Of a DNA stretch of 64,000 nucleotides, positions 25,171 to 37,066 are shown piece by piece. The stretch is from Delphinapterus leucas (taxonomy: Eukaryota > Chordata > Mammalia > Artiodactyla > Monodontidae). Within the stretch, counting starts at the first letter, position 1. Every line of letters begins with the position of its first letter. Under the pieces are notes generated by a model. It was not told the origin of the DNA. It did no database searches and was given only the letters and a program-made list of their open reading frames with translations. A program made the position numbers and the translations under genes. Where the stretch lies: positions 9,435,277-9,499,276 of the forward strand of contig NW_022098001.1 of the NCBI RefSeq assembly GCF_002288925.2, given 5' to 3'.

Positions 25171-26101
25171 GTGAGGAACATAACCATTTTAAAATTTATT
25201 TCTGTCTTAAAATATTCTTCTAAACTGTTAGATACTTGTTTTGATTCAACATATGATAAAAATGGTTTGGTGCTAGATTTTACCCATTTCAGTAAAGATT
25301 AATGAAACCTGTACGGATAACCTTTTGTTGGGAATTGCATTTTGATAACAGCCTCCAAAATGTTATTTTAAGTGGTCAAACAATATTTGTTGATACTTTT
25401 ACCATTGGCTAAATTAAAACACCAGTACCTTATATTTTTGCCTATTCTGATGTTTCTTTCTTTTGCATTTTTCTAAACAGGTGCTCTAATGACTCTTTCT
25501 GAGAAGTTTCTCTTTTATATTTTACTAAGCTATTGAAATTACTCTACTATTTTGTGATTTTCATTAGTTAATACATAAATGAAACATTATAGTTTTGCAT
25601 AGAATCTTGGTACCTTATGACACATTTATCTAATATAAACTGAAGTGTTAATCATATTTTTTCCAATAATTTTCTCCCAAGTTAACAAAAACAGGTTAGA
25701 CATGGGAGCCAAATTTCACCTATATAGTTCCCCTTTGTGATGATAATTATTCTAAATTTAGCAGGTTGCCAAATAGACATGCAATAGGTGGAAATTTTGC
25801 CATATTTGAAATTGATAATACTAGTTCATCATTAATGGAAGAACTCTGAGACCCACCCTACCAGTATGGTGGTAGATTCTTCTCTGATCCCAGCACTCCT
25901 TGTATTCATTCATATATTTAGCCAGGATAAGACAGTATTAATAATAATATTAATAATATCATACTCATTAGTTCCATGGTCTAATCGGTTGTACTAACTG
26001 CTCAATACAGCACTTTCTAAATTCTGTCAAAACAACAACTTGTTTGGTGTTTAATAGAATTGAAAGAAATAAATAAGAAGGGCTGTACTTTTTCATTTTA
26101 G
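25171..26101. other. RGS22 intron, third to fourth in-window exon
   Basis: AT-rich with an (AATAAT)n patch near 25937-25960. No repeat family or gene recognised. Confidence 0.5.
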
Positions 26102-26264
26102 CATGGACCTTATGTGCTGGACAGACATTGAACAGTTCCGAAGAATAACTTACAGAGATCGAAAGCGAAGGGAGGCAAAATCTATGTACATTAAAAACAA
26201 GTACCTTAATAAAAAATATTTCTTTGGACCCAACAGTCCAGCTTCTCTATATCAACAGGACCAG
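26102..26264 (+). CDS. RGS22: RGS22 internal exon 4 of 10 in window (central RGS-like box)
   Basis: The exon is 163 nt: one base completing the split serine codon, then 54 codons. The acceptor is CATTTTAG; the donor is CAG|GTATCA. The protein starts MDLMCWTDIEQFRRITYRDR and includes YFFGPNSPASLYQQDQ. MCWTDIEQFRR matches the RGS-family segment in which an aromatic-rich helix (F/W-W-x-D-I-E-x-F) packs in the domain core. The first methionine is internal, not a start. The charged stretch DRKRREAK differs slightly from the human form as I recall it. Confidence 0.94.
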
Positions 26265-26479
26265 GTATCAATATGGAGACATATTTTCTACATTTAAGTA
26301 TGAAAACTAGTAATTTATTTCTTTTTGCCAACAATCTCAACGTCTTCTTTTTTCTTTTGCTTTTATGACTTACGTGTTAGACACTTTTGACATCTTTTTT
26401 TTTAGGTATTCATAATTATCTACAAATGTGTTTTTTTAAATAAAGGCTGCTTTCCTTTATTTACTTATTTAAAAAATTT

Positions 26480-26689
26480 ATTTATTCATTTATTTATTTA
26501 TTTATTTGGCTGCACCAGGTCTCAGTTGCAGCATGCTGAGTCTTTACTTGCGGCATGTGGGATCTTTAGTTGAGCCATGCGAACTCTTAGTTGCAGTATG
26601 TGGGCTGTAGTTCCCTGACCGGGGGTCGATCCCTGGCCCCCTGCATTGGGAGTGTGGAGTCTTAACCATTGGACCACCAGGGAAGTCCC
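26480..26689 (-). mobile_element. Older tRNA-derived SINE, antisense
   Basis: (ATTT)n tail, GGCTGCACCAGGTCTCAGTT, CGGGGGTCGATCCCTGG (antisense B box), end GACCACCAGGGAAGTCCC. Confidence 0.88.
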
Positions 26690-26769
26690 CCTACAGATGC
26701 CTTAAAGTTCACTCAAGTATTATATATTATTAAAACTGTGTTATTTTTAAAGTAATCTATGGAATAAAA

Positions 26770-26890
26770 ATAACTTTCATTCATCCACTCACCCATTCAT
26801 TCAGCAAATATGGGTGCCTGTGATATGCCAGACGCTGTTCTAGGTGCTCAGGATAAGTGGTAAACAAGGAGGACAAAGTCCTTGCACCTT
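26770..26890 (+). mobile_element. L2 LINE fragment
   Basis: CATTCATTCAGCAAATATGG, GTGATATGCCAGACGCTGTT and CTAGGTGCTCAGGATA are the L2 3' consensus words. Confidence 0.65.
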
Positions 26891-28946
26891 TCAAAAGCAG
26901 AAAAACAGCCATTATCAGCCATTAAACCCCATCTCTACCTCTTTTCTGTTCTTCTCTTGCCTGAAATTACTCCAGACGTAACTGATTTTTGAAAAATCCT
27001 GTTTGCCATTGTACTGTCTCCCAAAACAATTTTTATTGACCAGGAACATAGATTTTCCATTTTGTTGAGCCAAGATCATATGGCTTTAATCACAACTTAC
27101 TAATAACTAGACGGTGTCATTATTTACAGCAAAAATGTCAGATTGGGATTCAACAGTGCTTTTGAGTGTTCATGTAATTGATCACATGAGATATGGCTCA
27201 ATTTTAATGCCTTTGAAATATAAAATTAAGTGTTATAATTTATTTAACCTGAAGTTTGCTAATATTAGAAGTTTGCTAGATCAAATTTGTAGCATTTGAG
27301 TTCTTTATTTTCGTAGTTTAAAAGGATGTGTACCCTGATGGCATACATTTGTAAAATACAAATCTCAGATTAATTCAGTAAATTAAAGAAAAATTCAGAG
27401 CTATTCACAAGTAGGGCATACCAAATTAAAAATCTAGATCTTTGGGGGGAAAATAAACAAAAGTCCTTGGGAGTAAGAGGGAGAAGAAATTCTAGAATTA
27501 AGCAACTTTAACAAAAATGTCTTGCCATTAGTTCCCTGAGATAAAAATCTGGGATGTATTAGCAAAAGTGGCTGGGAGTATCTCAATAAGCATAAGTATG
27601 AAATAAACACATGGAAAGCATTTGTTTTCTATTTGGCTTGTGCTACATTGTGTGAGGTTTCATGGTATCTGATGCTACTGTGTGAACCTTCCATAGTAAA
27701 ACTTGCTGAGAATTAAAAGTCATCCATTGCTGTCATAGTAAATGATTGTGCTTACTATAGAGGAGTTTTCCAAATGACCCTTCTTCCTCATCTTTGTCTT
27801 CACTTTTATTTTTATTTACCTATTTTATACTTAAGGATTTCTGCATCGCCTTATGTTTTATACAGACCATGCTAGTTCTAATCCTAGTTGTGTGGCCAAT
27901 TTGCAGTTTGATTAGCAAAGTAGTCTTTTCTCTTATTCTCTTTTCTTCTTATTTTTATACAGAAACCGTATTATTTTTAATATTATTAAAGGATGGCTGA
28001 GAGAGTTTCTCTTTTTTATATAAAACAATATTATTATTAGGATTAAGTTAATCTTATTAATCAAAGGAGAGCTAAGACTCCAATGAGGAGTCCAATTTTT
28101 TCTGTGTACAAAAAACTCACCAATTTTGAGTGGTATATATGCAGAAACAGGATGATTTATAGTAGGAATTGGCCATTAGTATTGTTTTTTAATTAATTAA
28201 TTTTTATGGCCATTAGTATCGTGGAAGCCAGTAATTATATAGAAGGAAGATTTTGGCCACAGAGAAATTGTCTTATAAAAGGGCCACCTGTGCAAGTCAG
28301 AGACTATTGTCTGTATAACCTGGCCTTTTTCTACTTCCTGCTATCTCTGTTTTCTTCTTTGAAGTTGTTGGAACAGCCCTACATTGCTACCACCACCATC
28401 ATTCCACCATCTCCAACCCAATGTTTATTGGTAATATGCATATTTATAATGTCTGAGTCAAGGTTGTCTCTTAACTAATTAATGCCTTATTTTTCTCAGA
28501 CACAAAAGAAAATGCCTTCTCAAACAAGTCCATTTGAGCAGAATCAGAGATTCATAGAATATTAGACCTAGAAGAGACCTTAGAAAACTAAAAGTCTAAT
28601 GCCCTTATTTTACAGTTGAAGAAACTGAAGCCATGGAGAAAAAAATGGCACTGCAGTTGTCACACAGGATAGAGATCCCTGTGTTCTTTGAAATATATTA
28701 TTATAAGCAAAATCATACATCTAAAACAACCATCACATAAACCACAATTCTCTGTTTGATGTTAGGGAAGTTATCTGTCTTTACTGTACAGAGTAAAGCC
28801 AGGAGCTATTTTACAGAAAATGAAAATTCTGGCACCTATCAGGTGCTCAGCAAATAGTCTTGGGGTGAATGAATAAATTAATGACTATTAGCATTTCTTT
28901 ACCTAAACAGAAGTTTGTTGTTTCTGTTTCATTTTTATTTTCTTAG
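26891..28946. other. Rest of RGS22 intron, fourth to fifth in-window exon
   Basis: Mostly unrecognised AT-rich sequence. ATTTTACAGTTGAAGAAACT at about 28609 looks like a MIR-class remnant (about 28545-28690). Confidence 0.4.
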
Positions 28947-29105
28947 ATAATGCATTTAAGTGGTGGCTGGGGAAAGATTCTCCATGAGCAGCTTGATGCA
29001 GCTGTTCTAATTGAAATTCAGAAGCATGTCCTAAATAGGCTAGAAAATGTGTGGTTGCCATTGTTTCTTGCAAGTGAACAGTTTGCAGCACGTCAAAAGA
29101 TAAAG
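28947..29105 (+). CDS. RGS22: RGS22 internal exon 5 of 10 in window (end of central RGS-like box)
   Basis: The exon is 53 codons, phase 0 at both ends. The acceptor is a long T-rich tract ending TTTCTTAG; the donor is AAG|GTATGT. It begins IMHLSGGWGKILHEQLDAAV and ends EQFAARQKIK, with VLIEIQKHVLNRLENVWLPLF between. The last helix (RLENVWLPLFLASEQFAARQ) matches the C-terminal helices of an RGS-like box, where 'w..fl.s..f' is common. Human RGS22 has valine at the first position in my recollection; here it is isoleucine. Confidence 0.94.
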
Positions 29106-29194
29106 GTATGTAAATTAGTATAATCTTGGGATAGCAACTGACAGCACCTCTCAAAGCCTCAAATGTGAAAGCCTGTTGACTCAGCCACTGTACT

Positions 29195-29445
29195 TCTATG
29201 GCATAGTGGTTAAGAGCAGGAAGTCAGACTTCCCAAGTTTTAATCTCAACACTGCCACATACTAATTGTACAACAGTAAGTTTTATAACCTTAGTTTTCT
29301 CATTTGGAAAAGAAATGGAGATAATAAGAGTAATATCTTCATAAGATTGTTATGAAGAGGAAACGAAATGATATATGTGTAGTTTCTTAGCGTGGTGCCT
29401 GGTACACAGCAAACACTCACATACTGTCTATTAATATAGTTATTA
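29195..29445 (+). mobile_element. MIR SINE
   Basis: GGCATAGTGGTTAAGAGCAG start, then AACCTTAGTTTTCTCATTTG and CGTGGTGCCTGGTACACAGC; near full length and sense. Confidence 0.7.
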
Positions 29446-29464
29446 TCTTTTACATTATTATTAT

Positions 29465-29900
29465 TGAGTCTTCATATAAATGGGCAAGGATGTACAAAGG
29501 GGAATAGTTAAATGAATTATAAGAATTCCATACTATGGATAACTATGCAGTTTTCCATATAAAATGAGATTATAAAAATGAGATTTCCACATATACTGAT
29601 AATGAAAGATGTTATTTATTGAGTGAAACAAGCAGGATGCAGAACAATACATAGAAGATAATCCCATTATATGTATTTATATCTGTATATCTGTCTATTT
29701 TTGCATTTCTCTTTCTCCTTCTCTCTGTCTGTCTATATTTATGTTTATGAACAAAGATGAAAGAAAAGATCTGCCTCCTGGGAATGGGTATGGGAGTGTG
29801 AAGGATTTTTACTTTGTAAAGTAGGGTTTTTGTTGTTGTTTTGCTTTGTTTAGTTTTTATTTTATAAGAAGCATGTATTGCTTCAATAATTTTAAATGTC
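29465..29900 (+). mobile_element. Degraded L1M fragment
   Basis: TGGATAACTATGCAGTTTTC.., TTGAGTGAAACAAGCAGGAT and GGGAATGGGTATGGGAGTG resemble an ancient L1 ORF2 end to 3' UTR. Confidence 0.45.
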
Positions 29901-31130
29901 ATTATCACACCTAAAAACAGGCAAACCTGATCTCTACAAAAAGAACACAAGGAGTAGAGAGCATGTAATTTTGGACTTCAGTGTGTAAAGCACATGCCAT
30001 TAGTATTGATCAGGAAGAATGTAAAAAAGCTGCCCTCCATATTTATTTTATCAAACACTTTGAGTCTTACTTATCTGGAAATATCCTTAGTCTTCTTAAC
30101 ACCTTAAGTTATGGAGAACACAGTACAGTGGGAACATAGAACTTATAGTATGGGGAAGAAGACCTGACTTGTTTTAGGCAAAAAGTTCCTGGAAGTAAGC
30201 TTTGGGACAACTCAGATTTCCTCATTTCCTTTCTTCAGGCTAACTCTAATTGTCTATCCAAAGCCAAGTAGAAAGATATTTGGCTCATTAATATTGTTTA
30301 CCATGTTTTCTCACTACGTTTACCACAATAACTTTATTGTAATTTACAGCTCCTTCCTAACTTAGCAATTCTGTGTGTGGCCAGCAACATTCACTGATTC
30401 TGGCAACCTTAAAGCCAAAGACAGAAGAGAAGGAAGATCAAGAATTTTTAATAAAATGATGCTGGAGCATCTCACACATTTAGGGGAAGAGTTGACACCC
30501 AAGCTTTACAAAGGCCAGGGGCCAGGACAGCCCTGGGAACCCAGCAAGAAGCATTCTCAGATCTTTTCTCCAGGCTGTGGCTACCAAAAGACTCAGCAGC
30601 AGTGATTCTAGTCCCTGTCTGTCTGGGTCAGCTCCTGGATCTACCTGCTATAGACAGGGAGGTAGAGTCACATAGCACAGATTTGGCAGGAGTGGTTCCC
30701 AAAACAGGGAAAATATTGTGAATAGGCAATAACCTCAAGAAATATCTACTGTATTACCTCCCTGTGTTGAGTAACTTTTGTGCTCATCTAAAATTAGTCA
30801 TGGCTAGAAAATACACAAAAATTTGGGAAGTCCTAATCATCCTTCCAGCTTCAGTTTCTATGGGGCCCAAGTGAAACTGTTGTCTACCTTTGGGGCAATA
30901 CACTCAGGTATTATTATCTCCATTTTGCAGATGAGGAGACAAGAGAATTTGAGTAACTTGCCCGGGGACATGGACAGGGCTTCCATTTCTAAGTCTTATC
31001 CTCTTTCTCCTGTTCTTTCTCTTATTCACACTGACCTTTACCTCATTTTTTAAAGCTGTTAAATCAGTAAATGATTTCAATACTGTAGACATTCTGAATA
31101 ACTCGGATAAAATCATTGGTTTGCTTCTAG
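29901..31130. other. Rest of RGS22 intron, fifth to sixth in-window exon
   Basis: A probable MIR core (about 30900-30980: ATCTCCATTTTGCAGATGAG). The rest is not recognised. The frame at 30375-30605 has no domain. Confidence 0.45.
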
Positions 31131-31199
31131 GTACAGGTGAGAGACATAGCTGAAGAACTTTTACTACAGAGGCATGAAAGGAAAATTGGAGTCTGGAAG
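31131..31199 (+). CDS. RGS22: RGS22 internal exon 6 of 10 in window (short exon with GC donor)
   Basis: The exon is 23 codons, phase 0 at both ends: VQVRDIAEELLL then QRHERKIGVWK. The acceptor is TTGCTTCTAG. The donor is AAG|GCAAGT, so the intron starts with GC instead of GT. The rest of the donor fits the consensus perfectly, as is usual for the minority GC-AG class of U2 introns. No GT nearby would keep the frame and join to the next exon, which opens with P-V-E-S as in the human protein (VWK-PVESKW). It is a helical linker between the central and last RGS boxes. Confidence 0.92.
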
Positions 31200-33627
31200 G
31201 CAAGTAATATTTGTTTGTTATGTTCTTCCTCTTGTAAGTTCCACTGTCAAAGTATTGTTTTTCTTCCTCTTCTTGTACAGAGACCCTCATTGTAGATAAT
31301 GCTTTTTTCTAAGCCACCAGATGCTGACACTGTTCTTAGCTAGCTAATGGAATCTGCAGGGAAGTGTGATTCTACTAGAGCCCTCTTCTTAAAGAGTCCC
31401 TTAGCCTGCTCAACCCTAGAAGTGTGTGATTGGACTTTAAATGTGTATTTTTAGTTGTTTTGCTTGTGATGGATTTATTGAGACAGGCTGATCATTCCAG
31501 CATATGGTAGTTTATTTATTATTGGGAGTGGTTTACACAAAAAGAATGGGGAGTATGCAGCAGAATCAGCAACTTAAATTATCTTACATTATCCTCTTTA
31601 TTTAGAATTACATTTTAACTTTAAAAGAATTAAGATAGCTATCATTTTGGCGCTTATTTAAACCACTACAATATGATACCTTCCTAGAAATTGCCTGTTT
31701 TGCTTCTTAACAAGCATGATAAACACAGTCTTTTTGAGCCTACAAATGTATGTGTATTCGTCCTTCTATAGGTCTTGATAAAATGTCAAACTAGACCCAG
31801 GTGACCCCCTACAACCTAACAAAGATAAAAATCTATTCGACTGTTAGAGGAGTGTATGTATCTGATAGGATGCTTTTTTCCTGTATTTTCCTCTTGAAAG
31901 GAAACAAACTGTTGTTATATTTGTCCTTTGCTATGTATTTTTTAAAAATACTAAATAGAATGGGCTTATATGTCATATTATCGTACATTATACATTATGG
32001 TATTTTCTGTTTAGTTAAATTACGGGTTTTAGTTAAATTACTAAGTTTTAGTATCTTAAGAAGCAGGTCTTAAAACATTATTTGATGAGTGGGTTTTAAA
32101 TAAACATCCCAGTCTAATACATAGTTGTTCCTATTTATAGGGCTATAATTTTAATATGGACCATCTGGTGATGGTCTTAACATTTTGTCCTTGGAACACC
32201 ACATGTGCCTCACTAAAATAGTGATAGACATCTATTCACTTTATCTGGGGTAAAAGCACCGCCATTCATCTAGAGTGCCTGGAGTTGCCTTCGCTTTTCA
32301 GTTTCCAACTCAGATGTCATCCTCAAAGCCCTTCTCTGTAAAGCTCTTACTCCTCCAGGCAGAATTAGTTACTCCTTCCTTTGCATTCCCATAGACTTTT
32401 TACATAACTCTCTTAAAACACTTATATTATTGGTCACATATGATTTGTTTCAAGAAACTTATTTTATGCATTGTCAGTAATGGATATTTATTGTGTGCAA
32501 TGGATATTTGTCATTGATTGTTACTATAATTCCTAAGTTCATCTAAAATATTACCTTTAGAGTGATGCTTCCTTTCATGGTTGTAGGCTAAACTCAGATT
32601 TGGGGCACTTCAATAAATTTATCAAATGAAAAAAAATCTATTCAGTAAATTCAATAAAATCTATTATTTTTCTTAATCTGAGAGGCTAAAAGAGGATGAA
32701 TATGTGATCTAAAATGGACAAGGTAAAAAAAGTAGACATCGTATACTTCAGAATTGTGAAGATAAAATAAGTAATACCTTTAAGCATTAGTAAAACAACA
32801 TGGCTTTTTTGTTGTGTAAAGTGAATCCTGGGCCAGAGAAAGCTTATTATTAAAAATATGCACTGATAATTATTTCCTCCGGTTATTAATTATTAATAGT
32901 AATTTATTATTAAAATAATATAAAGATGTCTTGCCTAAAAACATGATCTTTTGGGAATTCCGTGACGGTCCAGTGGTTAGGACTCAGCACTTTCACTGCT
33001 GTGGCCCAGGTTCAATCACTGGTCAGGAAACTAAAATCCCACAAGCGGCACAGCGTGGCCAAAAAAAACCATGATCTTTCTAGGACAGAATTATGGTGAG
33101 GCTCCACAGTAAATTTCCTATTTAAATTAATAAGATTAATTGGTAATTTTTTCTAAAATTTTTGAAAAATATCTTAAATGTTCAACTGTTTTTACTTTTT
33201 AAAAGACAGGAAAATTATATATTAATGTATAACATATAATATATATAATTATAAAATAATAATGTATAATTATAACATTATGATTACTTTGTTCTGTTTA
33301 AGCACAGAACTCATACTGTACGCCAAAGTGTAGCTTTTCACCATAGTCCCAAACTGTAATGATTGTTAACATTCTTAATGTACTCATATGTTCTAAGTCA
33401 TCCAATCATTTCTTTTTCTCTCCGCCTCTTAAAAAACTGATGCCATAAAAATACAAAGGAGACAAAAGGGAGAACAGAGGAAAGCTGCCAAATTCTATTT
33501 ATCCATGCTGTAAATTTCAACAGCCGAAAGTAAAGGAGATAGAAGTTGGTAATTTTCAGCCTAATAAATGACTTTATTATTAACTTTTAGAATACAGCTA
33601 ATTTTCTGTATTCTCTGATTTGGACAG
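31200..33627 (+). other. RGS22: RGS22 GC-AG intron
   Basis: This 2.4-kb intron starts GCAAGT and ends TTTGGACAG. Both flanking exons are in frame and match the protein across the join. The contents are an L2-like antisense fragment (about 32280-32430) and one older tRNA-derived SINE (32953-33068). The rest is AT-rich sequence in which I see nothing. Confidence 0.88.
32953..33068 (+). mobile_element. Older short tRNA-derived SINE
   Basis: GGGAATTCCGTGACGGTCCA start, GCCCAGGTTCAATCACTGG, end GTGGCC plus A8. Target duplication CATGATCTTT on both sides (from 32942 and 33070). Confidence 0.85.
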
Positions 33628-33789
33628 CCTGTGGAGAGTAAGTGGATATCGTCATCTTGTGAAATCATTGCTTTCCGTAAAGCATTATTGAATCCAATTA
33701 CCGCAAGACAGTTTCAACGGTTTGTGGCTCTAAAAGGAGATTTATTGGAAAATGGGGTGCTCTTTTGGCAAGAAGTACAAAAGTATAAG
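33628..33789 (+). CDS. RGS22: RGS22 internal exon 7 of 10 in window (start of last RGS box)
   Basis: The exon is 54 codons, phase 0 at both ends, with acceptor GATTTGGACAG and donor AAG|GTATTG (weak after GT). It opens PVESKWISSS and contains IIAFRKALLNPITARQFQRF, then VALKGDLLENGVLFWQEVQK. This is a clear RGS N-terminal half: 'F..aL..p.....F..F......envLFW.ev..yk', with the family's LLENGVLFWQEV core helix intact. Confidence 0.95.
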
Positions 33790-35430
33790 GTATTGTATTC
33801 GAAGCTGGAGAAAACCACCTCTTTTTAAGGAGGAGACGCATTAACATATCAGTTTCCTAACTTTTTGGACAAGATTTGTATAAGATATCCCAACTTCGAT
33901 GTTTTCATACCAATGTGTAAATATTGAGGTATCTATTGTTCTGTGTTAGATACATTTATTATTATACAGTGAAAAGTAAGAGTTAGCCCTGAAATGATAG
34001 TATTAGGTTTTTCAAGGTTTCACGTATATTATGATCTAATGAGAATCTTCCTGAAAAGTTTTAACTATATTTTTGCATATTGCTTATCTATAAATGTACT
34101 ATACACATTTTTGCTGAAGATATTCATATTCAGTACTTTAACCAAGACCTGTTTACAAGAATTCCTCCTAACCATATTTGCAGCAATAGTAATAAAAGAT
34201 AGTGGATTACAGATAAATAAACCAACAGAGATGAGAGAGGTTTTACTATTAGAATGGCCAAATTCTTAAAATAAATAAGTGAAAGAACAAGTTATTAGAT
34301 GCAAAAGCATTTTTTTTTGATGCAAAAGCATTTTATTGTCAGATTTAAGTGTTTGATGGAATCATATAGAATCTGTGCATTGAGGAAGAGGAAAGGACTT
34401 CCTAGGTTATGTAATCTAGACTTGAATACAGGAATGTTGTCTAGAAATACCTAAGAGTAGGCATCCTTGCTCCCAGGGTTAGCAGGCTCATTTCCTTGCA
34501 AGCAGCCTATTTAATCCCATTATAAAAGTAGGGAGTAAAACTAAAGCTGGAATTTAAGAGAATAATGCTTTCAATTGGCCTATAATGTACGTATGTATAA
34601 TATTATGCAGTACTAATACTCTGCAGCATATTTATTCTATATAGTTAATAGCTGCTCAATACAATCTTACTTCCAGACTTTCTTCAGCATTCCATGAAAC
34701 TGTTTTCTACCCTTTTCTGTTATCACCAGTTTTTGTACCTTTGTCAACATAGAAATTTTTCCTCAGGAAAAAAAAAAAAAGTATTTTGAGGTAAGTTTTT
34801 TTTAAATCTATCACAAGATAAGTAATACTAAGATAATTTTTTTGAAAATTAAAAAGGAGGTAGAGTCTATTTTCCATAACAGGAAATTATTATGAGTGAG
34901 CAGAAGAGTCTTTAAGCTAAAATGAACATGAGTAAGTCCAACCCTGCTAGGATAAGAGGTAATGAGATAAACTGTGCAAAATAAGCATTTAAGAAAACAT
35001 AGACTCATACATAGTCAGCCCTTAACTTTGTGACTGTTTCTCCTTCAAGGCTGCCCTTGGTCTTCATTTAAATATCTTTTCTGTGGTATAGAACGGAGGA
35101 CATATAATACTAGGTAGCTTTTAAAAATCATGCTTCAAGGGTGAATTTGTTTATTCAGTAAGCATTTACTAAATCACTAATGTGCCAACTATTATGCTAG
35201 ATTGTAGGAATAAAAAAATGGATAAAATACACTGCCCTCCTTCGAGGAGGGAATCATCCATGAAAACAAAGTATCATGAAATAACATTGATTATGATCCC
35301 TGTTCTAACTAGTTATAATTTGGGCACAGAGGGGAAAATGATTCAGGGAGGGTGGTAGCTCAGAGAGGTCTCAACAGAAGCGACGATACTTATAGGGAGC
35401 TCTACTCAATACTGTGTAATGACCTATATG
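33790..35430. other. RGS22 intron after seventh in-window exon, first part
   Basis: Unrecognised AT-rich sequence with a 16-nt direct repeat GATGCAAAAGCATTTT (34299-34314 and 34319-34334). From about 35145 an L2 3' fragment in sense (..TTATTCAGTAAGCATTTACT..). Confidence 0.5.
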
Positions 35431-35548
35431 GGAAAAGAATCTGAAAAAGAGTGGTTATGTATATATGCATAACTGATTCACTTCACTGTACAGCAGAAAC
35501 TAACACAACATTGTAAATCAGCTATACTCCAACAAAAATTTTTAAAAC
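35431..35548 (+). mobile_element. L1 3'-end fragment
   Basis: TGATTCACTTCACTGTACAG through ATCAGCTATACTCCAACA is the sense 3' terminus of the same cetartiodactyl L1 family seen antisense elsewhere in the window. Confidence 0.75.
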
Positions 35549-35556
35549 AAGAAGTG

Positions 35557-35917
35557 GGACTTTCCTGGTGGTACAGTGGTTAAGAATCCGCCTGCCAATG
35601 CAGGGGAAATGGGCCCGAGCCCTGGTCCCGGAAGATCCCACATGCCGCAGAGCAACTAAGCCTGTGCACCACAACTACTGAGCCTGCACTCTAGAGCCCG
35701 TGAGCCACAACTGCTGAGCTCATGTGCCACAACTACTAAAGCCCACGTGCCTAGAGCCCGTGCTTTGCAACAAGAGAAGCCACCACAGTGAGAAGCCCGC
35801 GCACTCCAACAAAGATTAGCCCCTGCTCGCTGCAACTAGAGAAAGCCCATGAGCAGCAACAAAGACCCAAACAGCCAAAAATAAATAAATTAATTAGTTA
35901 ATTAAAAATAAATAAAT
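35557..35917 (+). mobile_element. CHR-type SINE, long form
   Basis: GGACTTTCCTGGTGGTACAG start, repeated CCACAACTACTGAGCC blocks, AGCCAAAAATAAATAAAT tail. Target duplication AAGAAGTG on both sides (ending 35556; 35918-35925). Confidence 0.95.
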
Positions 35918-36006
35918 AAGAAGTGATGATACTTGAAATGGGTCTTGAAGAAGTTTGCCAGGGGGAAAGCATTCCACCTAGCAAGTCTTACTGTGCTCAC
36001 TTTTAT

Positions 36007-36214
36007 TTTTTTATTTTTTTTGCGGTACGCGGGCCTCTCACTGTTGTGGCCTTTCCCGTTGCGGAGCACAGGCTCCGGACGCACAGGCTCAGTGTCCATG
36101 GCTCACGGGCCTAGCCGCTCCGCGGCATGTGGGATCTTCCCGGACCAGGGCACGAACCCGTGTCCCCTGCATCGGCAGGCGGACTCTCAACCACTGCACC
36201 ACCAGGGAAGCCCC
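36007..36214 (-). mobile_element. CHR-type SINE, short form, antisense
   Basis: TTTTGCGGTACGCGGGCCTC to CCACCAGGGAAGCCCC. Target duplication GTGCTCACTTTTAT at 35993-36006 and 36221-36234. Confidence 0.96.
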
Positions 36215-36317
36215 TAGTAGGTGCTCACTTTTATATGGCTTACTCATATTAAGTGTTTACATCTGTCAGATATTACCTTAATGATTCATGTAATAACGAC
36301 TTTATTCTTTATAAGAA

Positions 36318-36490
36318 TCCTAGGTCAAAGCTGTTAATTCTCAACATTTTACAGATGAAGAAGCTAAGGCACAGAGAAGTTAAGAAACTTCTGACATCAT
36401 ACAGCTAATTAAGTAGTAGAGCTGGAATTTGAACCAAGACTTTCTATTGCTAAAGCTTGTGCCCTTAATCACTAAGTTATGCTCCCTCCC
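36318..36490 (+). mobile_element. MIR SINE
   Basis: TTTTACAGATGAAGAAGCTA, AGGCACAGAGAAGTTAAG, GAGCTGGAATTTGAACCAAG: the MIR core region in sense. Confidence 0.75.
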
Positions 36491-36524
36491 AGTGATGATT
36501 GTAGTAATATGTAAAGAGATGGCT

Positions 36525-36700
36525 ACAGTGATCTTAATCAAACATTATTCTGAATTGTGAAAAATTGGAAAGAACCCTGATGTACAACAGGACATTGGTT
36601 ATTTTAATTATGATACATCTATACAGTAGAATACTCTGCAGCCATTAAAAATTATGCTATAGGAGATTAATCAATGAAAAAAGGTATTCATCTTATTGAT
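36525..36700 (+). mobile_element. Degraded L1M fragment
   Basis: AATTGGAAAGAACCCTGATG.. ACAGTAGAATACTCTGCAGC is a common ancient-L1 3' stretch. Confidence 0.5.
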
Positions 36701-36743
36701 TTTTTAAAAACCTAGCTACTAGAAAGCAGTATGATTTAATATA

Positions 36744-36745
<2 letters not shown>

Positions 36746-36788
<43 letters not shown>
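36746..36788 (+). repeat. (GT)n microsatellite
   Basis: About 20 uninterrupted GT units followed by GCGCG. Confidence 0.97.
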
Positions 36789-36829
36789 TCCCCATAGAGA
36801 AAAGACCTGAAGGAAATATACATCCAAGA

Positions 36830-37050
36830 AATACTTTTTCAGCACCTATCAAGGGCCAGGCTAAATCCTGAGGATACAACTGTGATCAAAACAGTCTTTT
36901 CTGTCAGGGCTTACAGTGTTAGGGGAGGGACAGACAAGTGACAGGCAAAGTGATTATAAGAGTGTGATTAGTGTAGTGGTGGGAGAAGCACAGGGTAAAA
37001 TGGAAATACCTAAGATGGCCATCTCCTGGACTGAGGTAGACACAGAAAGT
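36830..37050 (+). mobile_element. L2 LINE fragment
   Basis: CAGCACCTATCAAGGGCCAG, TCCTGAGGATACAACTGTGA and GGGACAGACAAGTGACAGG are L2 3' words. Confidence 0.6.
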
Positions 37051-37066
37051 TTACTAGAGGACAGTA

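Noticed and set aside
31801..32073. 90-residue hydrophobic frame in an RGS22 intron
   Set aside because: It is AT-rich, T-biased composition typical of chance open frames. No domain, and not conserved with any protein I know.
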